Shown here: positions 44,193 through 51,754 of the stretch, piece after piece
How positions within the stretch are numbered: position 1 is the first letter of the stretch
Layout: every line of letters starts with the position of its first letter
Assembly (NCBI RefSeq): GCF_900156625.1
Contig: NZ_FTOB01000003.1
Location: forward strand, 496,001-560,000
Source: Zobellia uliginosa
GTDB lineage: Bacteria > Bacteroidota > Bacteroidia > Flavobacteriales > Flavobacteriaceae
Reading direction: 5' to 3'
DNA: 64,000 nt
Notes under the pieces: model-generated
The model's database searches: none
What the model saw: the letters and a program-made list of their open reading frames with translations, nothing else
Told to the model about the DNA's origin: nothing
Position numbers and translations under genes: made by a program

Positions 44193-44846
44193 TTACAATT
44201 GTGTGATTATTGTTTCTTCTGGAAATCTTGATTTTGGAAGCTTAGCATTAAAATCGGTGTCCTTTCTATAACCTAAAGAGACAACTGCCAATGCTGTATA
44301 TCCTTTTTTGCGTAGACCAAACTCTTCATCCAAGGCTTTTACATCTACACCTTCCATAGGTACGGCGTCTATACCCAAGGCTGCAACCCCCAATAATAAA
44401 GACCCCATATTTAAGTATACCTGTTTTTCCATCCAATGTGGAAGGTCTTTGAGGTCGTATTTGTGTATGTCGGCAAACAACATACGTCCACCGTGCATTT
44501 GGTCTTTGAATTCTTGGGCCGCAAATCGGCCATCTTTATCTTCTTGTTCCAAAATACTTCTCATATAGGCTTCATCAGCATTTGTTCTTGCGGCGATGAC
44601 GATAACATGGGATGCATCCAAAATCTTGGGAGTGTTGAATTGAAAAAAACCTTGCGTAGCCTTTGTAATTCGTTCTTTGCCTTCTTGGGTATCGGCGATC
44701 AGAAAATGCCAGGGCTGTAGGTTTACACTTGAAGGACTCAAACGCAACAAAGCCTTTACTTGCTCAAAGTCTGAATCTGAGATTTTTTTAGCAGCATCGA
44801 ATTCTTTTACGGAGTAACGATTGTTTAAAATTTCTGTGATGTTCAT
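44193..44846 (-). CDS. NAD(P)H-dependent nitroreductase
   Basis: This 217-residue flavin enzyme belongs to the NfsB-like nitroreductase family. The FMN-contacting start is NRYSVKEFDAAKKISDSDFE. The middle has LLRLSPSSVNLQPWHFLI, the family's SSxNxQPW motif, and the C-terminal part is LGLRKKGYTALAVVSLGYRK. It reduces nitroaromatics or quinones with NAD(P)H. It is the first gene of the minus-strand operon. The -7 box of its promoter lies 22 bases upstream, inside a 17-base palindrome. Confidence 0.9.
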   Translation of the reverse strand: MNITEILNNRYSVKEFDAAKKISDSDFEQVKALLRLSPSSVNLQPWHFLIADTQEGKERITKATQGFFQFNTPKILDASHVIVIAARTNADEAYMRSILEQEDKDGRFAAQEFKDQMHGGRMLFADIHKYDLKDLPHWMEKQVYLNMGSLLLGVAALGIDAVPMEGVDVKALDEEFGLRKKGYTALAVVSLGYRKDTDFNAKLPKSRFPEETIITQL

Positions 44847-44862
44847 TTTATTAAATTTTATA

Positions 44863-44879
44863 CTATCAAAATTATAGCA
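44863..44879. promoter_or_regulatory. Operator copy 1 on the nitroreductase promoter
   Basis: ACTATCAAAATTATAGC differs in two positions from operator copy 2 at 44987-45003. It overlaps the TAATTTTG -7 box (44868-44875 on the minus strand) and sits 17 bases from the nitroreductase start. It is probably bound by the HxlR regulator encoded on the other side. Confidence 0.6.
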
Positions 44880-44986
44880 GCAAAAGTATGTATAGTAGCT
44901 TTTTCATGCAATAACGGTCAAAGTTGATAGTATGAATTTAATTTTTTAATTTATTGATAATCAATATTTTATGATGTAAAATTTTT

Positions 44987-45003
44987 ACTATAAAAATTAT
45001 AGT
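44987..45003. promoter_or_regulatory. Operator copy 2 on the hxlR promoter
   Basis: ACTATAA-AAA-TTATAGT is a perfect 17-base palindrome. It touches the -33 TTG of the hxlR promoter. A further palindrome, GTAGTACTAC, lies at 45047-45056. Confidence 0.7.
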
Positions 45004-45033
45004 TGTATGCTAAAGTATAGTTGCGTAAATTTG
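45003..45033 (+). promoter_or_regulatory. Promoter of the HxlR regulator gene
   Basis: TTG (45003-45005) is followed after 20 bases by TAAATTTG (45026-45033), matching the Bacteroidota promoter. The -33 element abuts the palindrome at 44987-45003, which suggests autoregulation. The start codon is 52 bases downstream. Confidence 0.75.
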
Positions 45034-45085
45034 CATTACTATATATGTAGTACTACCTAGGATAGGTTTTTAAATAAATTGATAT

Positions 45086-45469
45086 ATGGATAGAAAAGAA
45101 TTGTTTGAAAAAAAACCGAAGATTAAGATAAACGGAAAGGTTTCTTCCTGTCCGACCAGTGCAGCAATGGAGTTGATCGGAGGAAAATGGAAGAGTGTTA
45201 TATTGATCCATTTGGCGGATGACAAGAAGCGCTATAATGAGTTGCGAAAGGAAATAGAGGGAATTACGGAACGTACCCTGAGCTTACAGTTAAAGCAGTT
45301 GGAAGCCGATGGTTTGGTGACGCGAAAGGTCTTTTCGAAGAAGCCACCGTTAAAAGTGGTATATGCCTTGACCGAATTCGGCCAAAGTTTGGTGCCCATT
45401 CTTCAGAGCATACGCGATTGGGGACTTTTCGCCGCGGAAACCAAGGGCGAATTCTTACTGGAAGATTAG
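45086..45469 (+). CDS. HxlR family transcriptional regulator
   Basis: This 127-residue winged-helix regulator has the HxlR/YodB core: a conserved Cys in VSSCPTSAAMELIGGKWKSV (near residue 21) followed by KRYNELRKEIEGITERTLSL and the wing VTRKVFSKKPPLKVVYALTE. In the YodB/HypR-type members the Cys senses quinones, diamide or other electrophiles. It is divergent from the six-gene reductase/ABM/ALDH operon, which it most likely controls by binding the paired palindromes in the intergenic region. Confidence 0.88.
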   Translation: MDRKELFEKKPKIKINGKVSSCPTSAAMELIGGKWKSVILIHLADDKKRYNELRKEIEGITERTLSLQLKQLEADGLVTRKVFSKKPPLKVVYALTEFGQSLVPILQSIRDWGLFAAETKGEFLLED

Positions 45470-45511
45470 GCCGCATAAGGCATATAGGCCTCCTTACCTT
45501 TAGCATCAAGT

Positions 45512-46408
45512 CTAGGCCATAGGGGTTACGATACCATCACGATTTTTATTCAGTTTCATTTTTACCAAGACCTCGTGCAGGGTTTCGGCCGCCAGGCCAT
45601 GTAATACCAACCTATAGGCTACACTGTACGTGGTAGCGGGCACCATGGGGTGTTTGTTGTTCACTAGGCCCAAATGCCCCGGGGTGTTAATGATTTGCGA
45701 AGTGTAAATGGCTATGGTCTCGTCCAATTGCAATGAATTGGATGCCCGTATAAAGTCGTTCGAGGTCAAAAACAATTGATAATAGGGGGTAAACAACTCT
45801 ATGGCCGACCTAAGATCAAGAAAATTCGTCCATTTTCTCGGAAATTCGATATGGTCGAACTGATCTTCGGTAATCATGTCTAAGTTTATTTTTTCAGGAG
45901 GTTGTATTTTTGTGCCTTTCTGTTTCAACTGATTGTTCAATTGGATCACGAAATTGTACAGGTTCAAGTCGTGCTGTAAAAACAGGTCATCCTTGACATC
46001 TTCAAAGTCCTTTGGTTTTAAAGGATTTCCCACGATTTCTGCTTCGGGAGTGTTCGCCGCTATAAATTGTAAGATCTCGGTTCCAATATGAAAATGCCGA
46101 AAAACGAGCAAATTGGCATCTGGGCTAACGAAGTTTTTGAGTCCCCATGCCAAAATTCGGTGCAATACTTTAGAAGAATTGATAAGGTTGGGAAAGAAGA
46201 ACTTAAAAATGTGGATAAAAAACATAGTTACTTTCGACCACAGGTGTATAATGGGCAATAGGTATCTGGCCGACTTTGAAGCGTTGTCCCGCATTAAGGC
46301 CAACTTCGTAGTTTGGTTTATAGGGATACTTTCATCTAAAAACAGAGCCAACCAGGGGTTGGGATCCCTTTCGTCATGCTTTGATATATCCAAGTTTTCG
46401 TCTATCAT
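45512..46408 (-). CDS. Unrecognised protein in the ketosynthase/HDO operon
   Basis: This is a 298-residue protein that I cannot assign. It has no signal peptide. A long hydrophobic stretch at about residues 50-75 (LPIIHLWSKVTMFFIHIFKF) may be a membrane-associated helix. The rest is mostly helical, with DANLLVFRHFHIGTEILQF and DLFLQHDLNLYNFVIQLNNQ. The His and Glu/Asp residues in these helices could be metal ligands, but no known motif is clear. It is the third gene of a minus-strand operon, 9 bases after the ketosynthase-HDO fusion, so it probably works in the same pathway. Confidence 0.7.
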   Translation of the reverse strand: MIDENLDISKHDERDPNPWLALFLDESIPINQTTKLALMRDNASKSARYLLPIIHLWSKVTMFFIHIFKFFFPNLINSSKVLHRILAWGLKNFVSPDANLLVFRHFHIGTEILQFIAANTPEAEIVGNPLKPKDFEDVKDDLFLQHDLNLYNFVIQLNNQLKQKGTKIQPPEKINLDMITEDQFDHIEFPRKWTNFLDLRSAIELFTPYYQLFLTSNDFIRASNSLQLDETIAIYTSQIINTPGHLGLVNNKHPMVPATTYSVAYRLVLHGLAAETLHEVLVKMKLNKNRDGIVTPMA

Positions 46409-46417
46409 ATCCTCAAT

Positions 46418-48268
46418 TTAATAATTACCTAATTCGTTTAACTGCATGGTGTACAATTTACCTGTAATCTTTGCGGTCTTTACTATTCTCTCGGCTACCT
46501 CCATATGCATTTCCGGGTGGTTCAACGCTTCTTCCAAGTTGTGGAAATGGTTTTCATCGGCCACTCCGTGATAGGTGAAAAAAGAGACCTGATGCTCTTT
46601 CAAATTTAATTGATCCTTGATCATTTCGCCCCAATATCCCGCTAAACGCTTGCCAATACCCTCAATGATAAACATAGACCCCAGTAAATCGACCGGATTG
46701 GGTTTACTGGCCTGTTGAAACATAAAGGAGGTTAGGGCCACGGTACCGATATTCTTTTCCGCTTTCTGGATTGTTTCCAGGTCTTCGCCCAAGGCCACAT
46801 AGTTTCGCTCCAACATTTGATAATCTTTATGCTCGGTGGCGGTGTGTTTTATAAAGGCCGACCGTAGGTCGAAAAGATGGATGTCGATATTTGATGCCGC
46901 CCTTGATATCCATTGGGAACCATCGATTACCTGCTGTCTGAGGTCGGTCAATAATAGTTTGTAATCTGACATGCTAAGGGTGCCTTCGTGTATTTTCTCG
47001 ACTATGGGCACTTTAAGTAAGGCCGTCTCGAAATCTATCCATACTTGGGTGAGGTTCCGGATCAACCATTCGGAAGTCTCACTCTTGTTAATAACCAGTT
47101 CTGGGGATTCAATTTTTCGCAAGGGATACCGTTTGGTGTCGGTATTGTTGTCGCCAACTACGGTGAGTTGCATAAATGAGGTGATAAATCGGCCGCTTTC
47201 AGGCACCATGCACAGGATTTTGTTTCCCGGCACCAACTTTCCGGAGCGCATTAATTCGTCTAACATGATAAAAATGGAGGCAGAGCCTGTATTCCCCTTA
47301 GACGTAAGGTTGCTGAACCATTTCTTATCGGCAATTTCGCCCCCTCCCTTGAGCATGAGCTCTTTAATGGGAGCTTTGAACATTTCCGAAGAATAGTGGC
47401 AGCATAGCCAATCGATTTCCTTCCTGTTTATTCTTCCTTGGTCGATGAGTTCAAAGTAGTGGGCGACCCCGGTTTTTATTACTTTGTCCAACAACCTGGT
47501 GTCTTGTTTTAAGTTAATGGCACCAGCCTTTGAAGCTTCTTCGTAACTCGGGTAGTCCAACCATGTTTTTTCCGTTTCATTTTTGTTGTCCGTCTTCCCG
47601 GTATACATACACACGGGAAATTCGTTGGCATGTGATTTTAAGTCGATCCAATCTATTTTTAAGGAGAGGCCGTTTTCGTTTTTCTTGTTTTGAAGTACAA
47701 AGGCACCTGCACCGTCAGAAAGCATCCATCTTAAGAATTCGGCGTCAAAGGGCAGGTCATCTACACCCTGGGCTTCAAATCGAGGGGCCTTGAACAATCT
47801 ACTGGCCAATTCACTTCCCACACAAACGGCATTCTTTTTTTCATCGCTTTTTATTTGTGCATAGGCATTTTTCAGGGCCATTATACCACTAGCGCATACA
47901 CTTTGAAAATTGGCCACTTCACATCTGTTGAAATCCAATCCCGCATGTACCATACTGGCAAAACCGGGTATGGGGAGGTCGCCTTGGGTCGTTCCTGTGC
48001 ACAACAATTCAACATCACTGCTTCTTAAACCGCTTTTTTGTATGGCATCGTTTATGGCGCTAACGGCCAATTGCGCATTGGAGTGGGTGCTTTCTTGGTT
48101 TTTATCGATTGCATAATGCCTGGTTTTGATTCCGTTTTGTTTCAGTACACGGCTTTTTGCACGGCTATCCTTACCGTTTATTCGGCCTAGGTAATCTTCT
48201 ATTTCGTCATTGGAAATCGCCTTGTTGGGTAAAAAGGAACCTGTACTTGTTATATATACCTCACTCAT
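46418..48268 (-). CDS. Ketosynthase III fused to a heme-oxygenase-like diiron (HDO) domain
   Basis: This 616-residue two-domain protein has a thiolase-fold ketosynthase III-like part in residues about 1-385. Its Cys-His-Asn triad is Cys125 in NFQSVCASGIMAL, His291 in WLCCHYSSEMFKAP and Asn326 in LTSKGNTGSASIF. Residues about 405-616 are an all-helical heme-oxygenase-like domain. Candidate iron ligands are Asp468 (or Glu479) with His475, Glu536 in MFIIEGIGKRLAG, and His567, Asp571 and His574 in YHGVADENHFHNL. The H-x3-D-x2-H spacing matches the HDO proteins such as CADD as I recall them. KAS III enzymes load and condense acyl groups and HDO enzymes do oxidative C-C or C-N chemistry, so the fusion points to a modified acyl product. 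The start is 3 bases after the membrane desaturase gene. Confidence 0.8.
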   Translation of the reverse strand: MSEVYITSTGSFLPNKAISNDEIEDYLGRINGKDSRAKSRVLKQNGIKTRHYAIDKNQESTHSNAQLAVSAINDAIQKSGLRSSDVELLCTGTTQGDLPIPGFASMVHAGLDFNRCEVANFQSVCASGIMALKNAYAQIKSDEKKNAVCVGSELASRLFKAPRFEAQGVDDLPFDAEFLRWMLSDGAGAFVLQNKKNENGLSLKIDWIDLKSHANEFPVCMYTGKTDNKNETEKTWLDYPSYEEASKAGAINLKQDTRLLDKVIKTGVAHYFELIDQGRINRKEIDWLCCHYSSEMFKAPIKELMLKGGGEIADKKWFSNLTSKGNTGSASIFIMLDELMRSGKLVPGNKILCMVPESGRFITSFMQLTVVGDNNTDTKRYPLRKIESPELVINKSETSEWLIRNLTQVWIDFETALLKVPIVEKIHEGTLSMSDYKLLLTDLRQQVIDGSQWISRAASNIDIHLFDLRSAFIKHTATEHKDYQMLERNYVALGEDLETIQKAEKNIGTVALTSFMFQQASKPNPVDLLGSMFIIEGIGKRLAGYWGEMIKDQLNLKEHQVSFFTYHGVADENHFHNLEEALNHPEMHMEVAERIVKTAKITGKLYTMQLNELGNY

Positions 48269-48271
48269 ATA

Positions 48272-48997
48272 TTATTTGTTATGTCTTGAAAATATTTTAT
48301 CTAAAAGGTGTAGGGCAAATCCGTAGTTTTGTCGGCCTCTGCTATGGTGTTCATTATGATGGGTGCCAAAAAGTTTCCAGCCTTTCCCTTTTCCGCTTCC
48401 AAAGCGATAGTTGCAATGTCCCGCAAAATTCAACAAGATGCTTATCAGGGGATAAATAAATATGGCGATTATCGAAAAAGGGATGAAAGGAGCAATGGTT
48501 ACGGGGACCGTGCTTAGTAGAAGGGCCTCTACCCAATGAAAACTGAATACGGAATATACCGTCGGAATCCTAGATTTGTGGTGTACGAAATGTACGTGCC
48601 TCATCATGAATTTTTGATGCATTAACCGGTGTACCAAATAAAAATGAACCTCATTCCACAGGGAAAGGATTACGATTCCGATCAATATATTTGACCACGT
48701 ATTGGGCAAGAGCTCAATTACTCCTTTCCGAATAAGAAAGACGATGGGGATGATGGAAAAACCAAAAATTACAATCGATTTTACGGAGTGCCTGATTTCA
48801 AAGGTGATTTGATCTTTTGAAACGGTTATGGGTTTGATCTTATTGAGGATGCCCCTGCCCTCCAACACCTTGCAAACGAATAAAAACAGCGAGCCTACGC
48901 CAAAGTACAAGGTTATAAAGTAGCCGAAGGTAAGGCCGTATAGTGCTGTATAACTATAATTTAAAATAATGTCTTCAATCAGAGACTCCAAGGGCAA
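48272..48997 (-). CDS. Sterol desaturase / fatty-acid hydroxylase family membrane enzyme
   Basis: This 241-residue integral membrane protein has the His boxes of the family: HFYLVHRLMHQKF, RHVHFVHHKSR and the C-terminal GTHHNEHHSRGRQNYG, with a further H in GHCNYRFGSGKG. These bind a diiron centre that hydroxylates or desaturates acyl chains or sterols. Several hydrophobic helices precede and separate the boxes. It is the first gene of the operon with the ketosynthase-HDO fusion (3 bases between them), so its substrate may be the acyl product of that enzyme. No Bacteroidota promoter was clearly seen ahead of it. Confidence 0.88.
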   Translation of the reverse strand: MPLESLIEDIILNYSYTALYGLTFGYFITLYFGVGSLFLFVCKVLEGRGILNKIKPITVSKDQITFEIRHSVKSIVIFGFSIIPIVFLIRKGVIELLPNTWSNILIGIVILSLWNEVHFYLVHRLMHQKFMMRHVHFVHHKSRIPTVYSVFSFHWVEALLLSTVPVTIAPFIPFSIIAIFIYPLISILLNFAGHCNYRFGSGKGKGWKLFGTHHNEHHSRGRQNYGFALHLLDKIFSRHNK

Positions 48998-49264
48998 TGG
49001 TCTAATTTATATGTGAGACGAATGTCAACTCCTAAAATACAGTAAAGATTTATATCTAACAGAATTAATCTTGATAACGTATGTCTTTAGGTGTTTTATT
49101 GCCTTTGAAAAAGCATGTGTGCTTTCTTACTTGAAATTCATTGGCTTACAAAAAAGCGACTCACTAAGGAGTCACGGTTGAATATGGTGTACTTTATGCG
49201 AATTGGGTCAATTTGTCTAAAACATAAGAAAATTTTGGGTTAGGAGGGGGCTAGGGTAAAATAA
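48998..49264. other. Intergenic stretch without a gene
   Basis: These ~270 bases hold no credible gene and no clear promoter for the desaturase operon. The only structure I see is a short hairpin, GACTC-ACTAAG-GAGTC, around 49150-49180. Confidence 0.5.
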
Positions 49265-49292
49265 GAAAAGGCCGCCCCAGGGCAGCCTTTTC
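49265..49292 (-). terminator. Intrinsic terminator of the SnoaL-like gene and pseudogene unit
   Basis: GAAAAGGC-c-GCCC pairs with GGGC-a-GCCTTTTC, with the minus-strand transcript followed by a T-rich TTCTTATTTT. It lies downstream of the pseudogene at 49341-49679. Confidence 0.8.
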
Positions 49293-49340
49293 CAAATCGG
49301 AGTGCAAACTTATGCATCACTTTACATTGTACCTCATCAT

Positions 49341-49679
49341 CTACATGGTACTTCCATGGATCATTCCCGCATAAGTGGCTACCGATGTATCCTTCATAAA
49401 CTTGTTCATAGAAGCTTCGGCGTCTGCCTCTGGCTTCCACCGTACGACCACTAAAACCTTTTTTTCTTGGTTATAGGCGCTTTCCCTACTGACAAAGCCG
49501 GGTTGATTGCTGGTGTACGTTTCTTGTATCTTGGCGTCTTCCTTCCAAAAATCATCGGGGTTGACCGTGTCTTTGTATTATAAACTTGTGATTTTCAGAA
49601 TGTAGGAATCCCTTGGTTCTTCTTTTGGGTTCCAACTTGCCAAACTGAAACAAGTGATGATTATAATTAGATGTTTTAT
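49341..49679 (-). pseudogene. Inactivated small secreted protein gene (lost start and internal stop)
   Basis: Read on the minus strand, the frame begins at ATA (49677-49679) where ATG is expected. It gives a signal-like I-K-H-L-I-I-I-I-T-C-F-S-L-A-S-W, then PKEEPRDSYILKITSL. A TAA follows at 49578-49580. The same frame continues YKDTVNPDDFWKEDAKIQET, SYNQ-like and VVRWKPEADAEASMNKFMKD, ending at a TAG at 49341-49343. The continuous sense-like reading on both sides of the stop, plus the degenerate start, marks a recent pseudogene. The family is not one I recognise. It lies 6 bases after the SnoaL-like lipoprotein. Confidence 0.7.
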
Positions 49680-49685
49680 GGTGGA

Positions 49686-50546
49686 TTAATTTGGGAAGTT
49701 AAACTTACCGTTAGTGTTCTTTCTGTCGGCTTCGGGGGTAATTGTTTCGATAACGTCCCAGTGTTCGGCTATTTTTCCGTTCTCTACCCGAAATAGATCG
49801 TAGTAAGAGGTATGTGCCCCTCCAAAATGACCTTCGCTGATGCTCAGAACGAAATTACCTTGCCCCAATATTTTGTGTATTACGGAGAATTCCATGGTAA
49901 CTCCTTGTTCGGCCATGGCAGCCAAGGCGCTTCCTAGACCCGATAGGCCGTCTGCAATGCTCGGATTGTGCTGGATGTATTGGTCGCCTTCAAAATAATT
50001 TCCAATTTTATCCATATCCCCGTTTATCAAAATATCGGTAATGAAATTTCTTACCAAGGTCTTGTTCTCTTCGGTTTTGTCAAGATCGGTGATTTCGGTA
50101 GTGCCATCGATCATGGTATGGCCGCTTGGGTTGGGCTGTTCGGGTTTTACTTGTAGGTTGTCCCAGTGTTCCACGATCAAGCCGTTTTCGAACCTAAAAA
50201 CATCGAAACCTATCTTTGGACCAAAAAAGTTGTAGTCTGTATGCGTAAATATATAGTCGCCATCTTCAAAGGCCCTTATTGTATTTACCTTAGCGGAATT
50301 TGGGGGCAAGGCCTGTAAAATTTCACCAAAACCGGCCAGACCGTCGGCCACCCCTAAATTGTGTTGTGTATATGATTCGGGATTGATGTAGGAGGCGGGT
50401 TCTTGTGCCCCTGTCTCTATCGATTTGAGTACTTCAATGACTTTTTCCTTGTTCGATACTTCCGGTGTTGCCGCATCATCATCCTGCCCGTTACAAGATG
50501 AAATCAAGGTCGAAATAAAAATTACTGTTAAGAATGTGCTTTTCAT
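49686..50546 (-). CDS. Lipoprotein with two SnoaL/NTF2-like domains
   Basis: This protein of about 286 residues has a lipoprotein signal peptide (LTVIFISTLISSC) and two tandem SnoaL-like domains. The first is about residues 35-150 (YTQHNLGVADGLAGFGEIL, VFRFENGLIVEHWDNLQ) and the second about 160-286 (YIQHNPSIADGLSGLGSAL, LFRVENGKIAEHWDVIE). They resemble each other and the lone domain at 37081-37458, so they probably arose by duplication. The ATG at 50546 is chosen since the upstream extension contains only an unusual hydrophobic prelude. The ligand is unknown. Confidence 0.82.
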   Translation of the reverse strand: MKSTFLTVIFISTLISSCNGQDDDAATPEVSNKEKVIEVLKSIETGAQEPASYINPESYTQHNLGVADGLAGFGEILQALPPNSAKVNTIRAFEDGDYIFTHTDYNFFGPKIGFDVFRFENGLIVEHWDNLQVKPEQPNPSGHTMIDGTTEITDLDKTEENKTLVRNFITDILINGDMDKIGNYFEGDQYIQHNPSIADGLSGLGSALAAMAEQGVTMEFSVIHKILGQGNFVLSISEGHFGGAHTSYYDLFRVENGKIAEHWDVIETITPEADRKNTNGKFNFPN

Positions 50547-50577
50547 TTTTCTAAGTTTATAGGAATTAAATTCGGGG

Positions 50578-50585
50578 CAAAAATA
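50578..50585 (-). promoter_or_regulatory. -7 box of the double-SnoaL gene
   Basis: TATTTTTG on the minus strand, 31 bases ahead of the ATG at 50546. It fits TAnnTTTG. No -33 TTG is seen. Confidence 0.45.
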
Positions 50586-50795
50586 CGCTGGGTATCCATC
50601 CTGTTTGGGATAAAAAAATGCCTTTGAACTGTAAAAAAGGGAAAGTTGTGAATTGGCGATGCAAATGTACAAGGCTGTAATGCACATATTTCCTCTAATC
50701 GCTAAACATTAGTGGATTATAATGCGTAATGAAAAAGGGGGTGCCGATTTGTATACCTACAAACAGCCCCCCCCTTTTACGAACAATCAATGGGT

Positions 50796-51647
50796 TTACG
50801 CAATGCTGGCCGCTATGGAGCGGGATAATGGGGTAGTATGTCTGCCTAGTAAGAGCGATAGTTGATGACCGTCGTCAAAGAGGTCGCCTTTTTCTGTAGA
50901 TACGTCAGAGCTGGCCAAGAATCCGGCAATAGGGGCGGGCATTCCCGCTTCTTGTAAGGCTTTGGCGTATTCGGCTTCCGGAAGGTTTACATAGGGAATG
51001 GCTTTTTGGGCCTGTCTCGAAACCTCGAGGGCATAATCGGTCATGGTAAACGCTTGGTCACCGGCCAATTCATAGGTTTTCCCTTCGTGGCCCTCGGTAG
51101 TCAATACAAGGGCGGCCGCCTCGGCATAGTCTTCGCGACTGGCGGAAGAAATTTTACCTTCGCCCGCGCTACCGTATATGGTACCCTTGGCGATAACGTC
51201 TTTTAGGGTGTCGGTGTAGTTTTCGGTATACCATCCGTTTCTTAAAAGGGTATGTGGAATTCCTGATTCGGCCAAGGCCTTTTCGGTGCCCAAGTGTTCG
51301 GGAACCAAGGAGGAACTAGATTTGTCTACATGTAAAAGACTGGTATAGGCCATGGCTTTTACCCCTGCGTTTTTGGCCGCGTTTATTACATTGGCGTGCT
51401 GGACCAAACGTTGCCCCAACTCACTTCCTGAAATCAACAAAAGCTTATCGACCCCCGCCAATGATTCCGTCATTTGCGCAAGGTTTCCATAGTCGAACGG
51501 ACGTACTTCAACCCCTAGGTCCTTTCCTTTTTGTGGGGTTCTGGCCAATGCGACAATATTGGCTTCAGCGGTTCTTTCCTTTAGTTTTTCAATCACAAGT
51601 CTGCCTAATTTTCCGGTGGCACCGGTTACAGCTATTTTCATCTTCAT
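50796..51647 (-). CDS. NmrA-like SDR / quinone oxidoreductase 2-type reductase
   Basis: This atypical short-chain dehydrogenase of 283 residues starts IAVTGATGKLGRLVIEKLK, the NAD(P)-binding G-x-x-G-x-x-G motif. Segments KLLLISGSELGQRLVQHANV and YTSLLHVDKSSSSLVPEHL resemble E. coli QorB. It may reduce quinones or act as a redox-sensing regulator. The start could be Met1 or Met3. It follows the AraC regulator gene at a distance of 107 bases, so it may be that regulator's target. Confidence 0.88.
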   Translation of the reverse strand: MKMKIAVTGATGKLGRLVIEKLKERTAEANIVALARTPQKGKDLGVEVRPFDYGNLAQMTESLAGVDKLLLISGSELGQRLVQHANVINAAKNAGVKAMAYTSLLHVDKSSSSLVPEHLGTEKALAESGIPHTLLRNGWYTENYTDTLKDVIAKGTIYGSAGEGKISSASREDYAEAAALVLTTEGHEGKTYELAGDQAFTMTDYALEVSRQAQKAIPYVNLPEAEYAKALQEAGMPAPIAGFLASSDVSTEKGDLFDDGHQLSLLLGRHTTPLSRSIAASIA

Positions 51648-51682
51648 TATATGTTTTAATCGATGTATAAAAATTTATAGGA

Positions 51683-51690
51683 CAAATGTA
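51683..51690 (-). promoter_or_regulatory. -7 box of the NmrA-like gene
   Basis: TACATTTG on the minus strand fits TAnnTTTG, about 36 bases ahead of the start. Confidence 0.4.
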
Positions 51691-51754
51691 GTTCGCTCCT
51701 TTGCGGGAAGGACTATATAAAAATGAAGTTATACTGTAGAAAACGGAAACTAGG

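Noticed and set aside
49240-49440. A minus-strand frame MEARGRRRSFYEQVYEGYIG... in the gap.
   Set aside because: It is another frame of the pseudogene at 49341-49679, which gives a sensible protein-like reading with continuous signal peptide and body.
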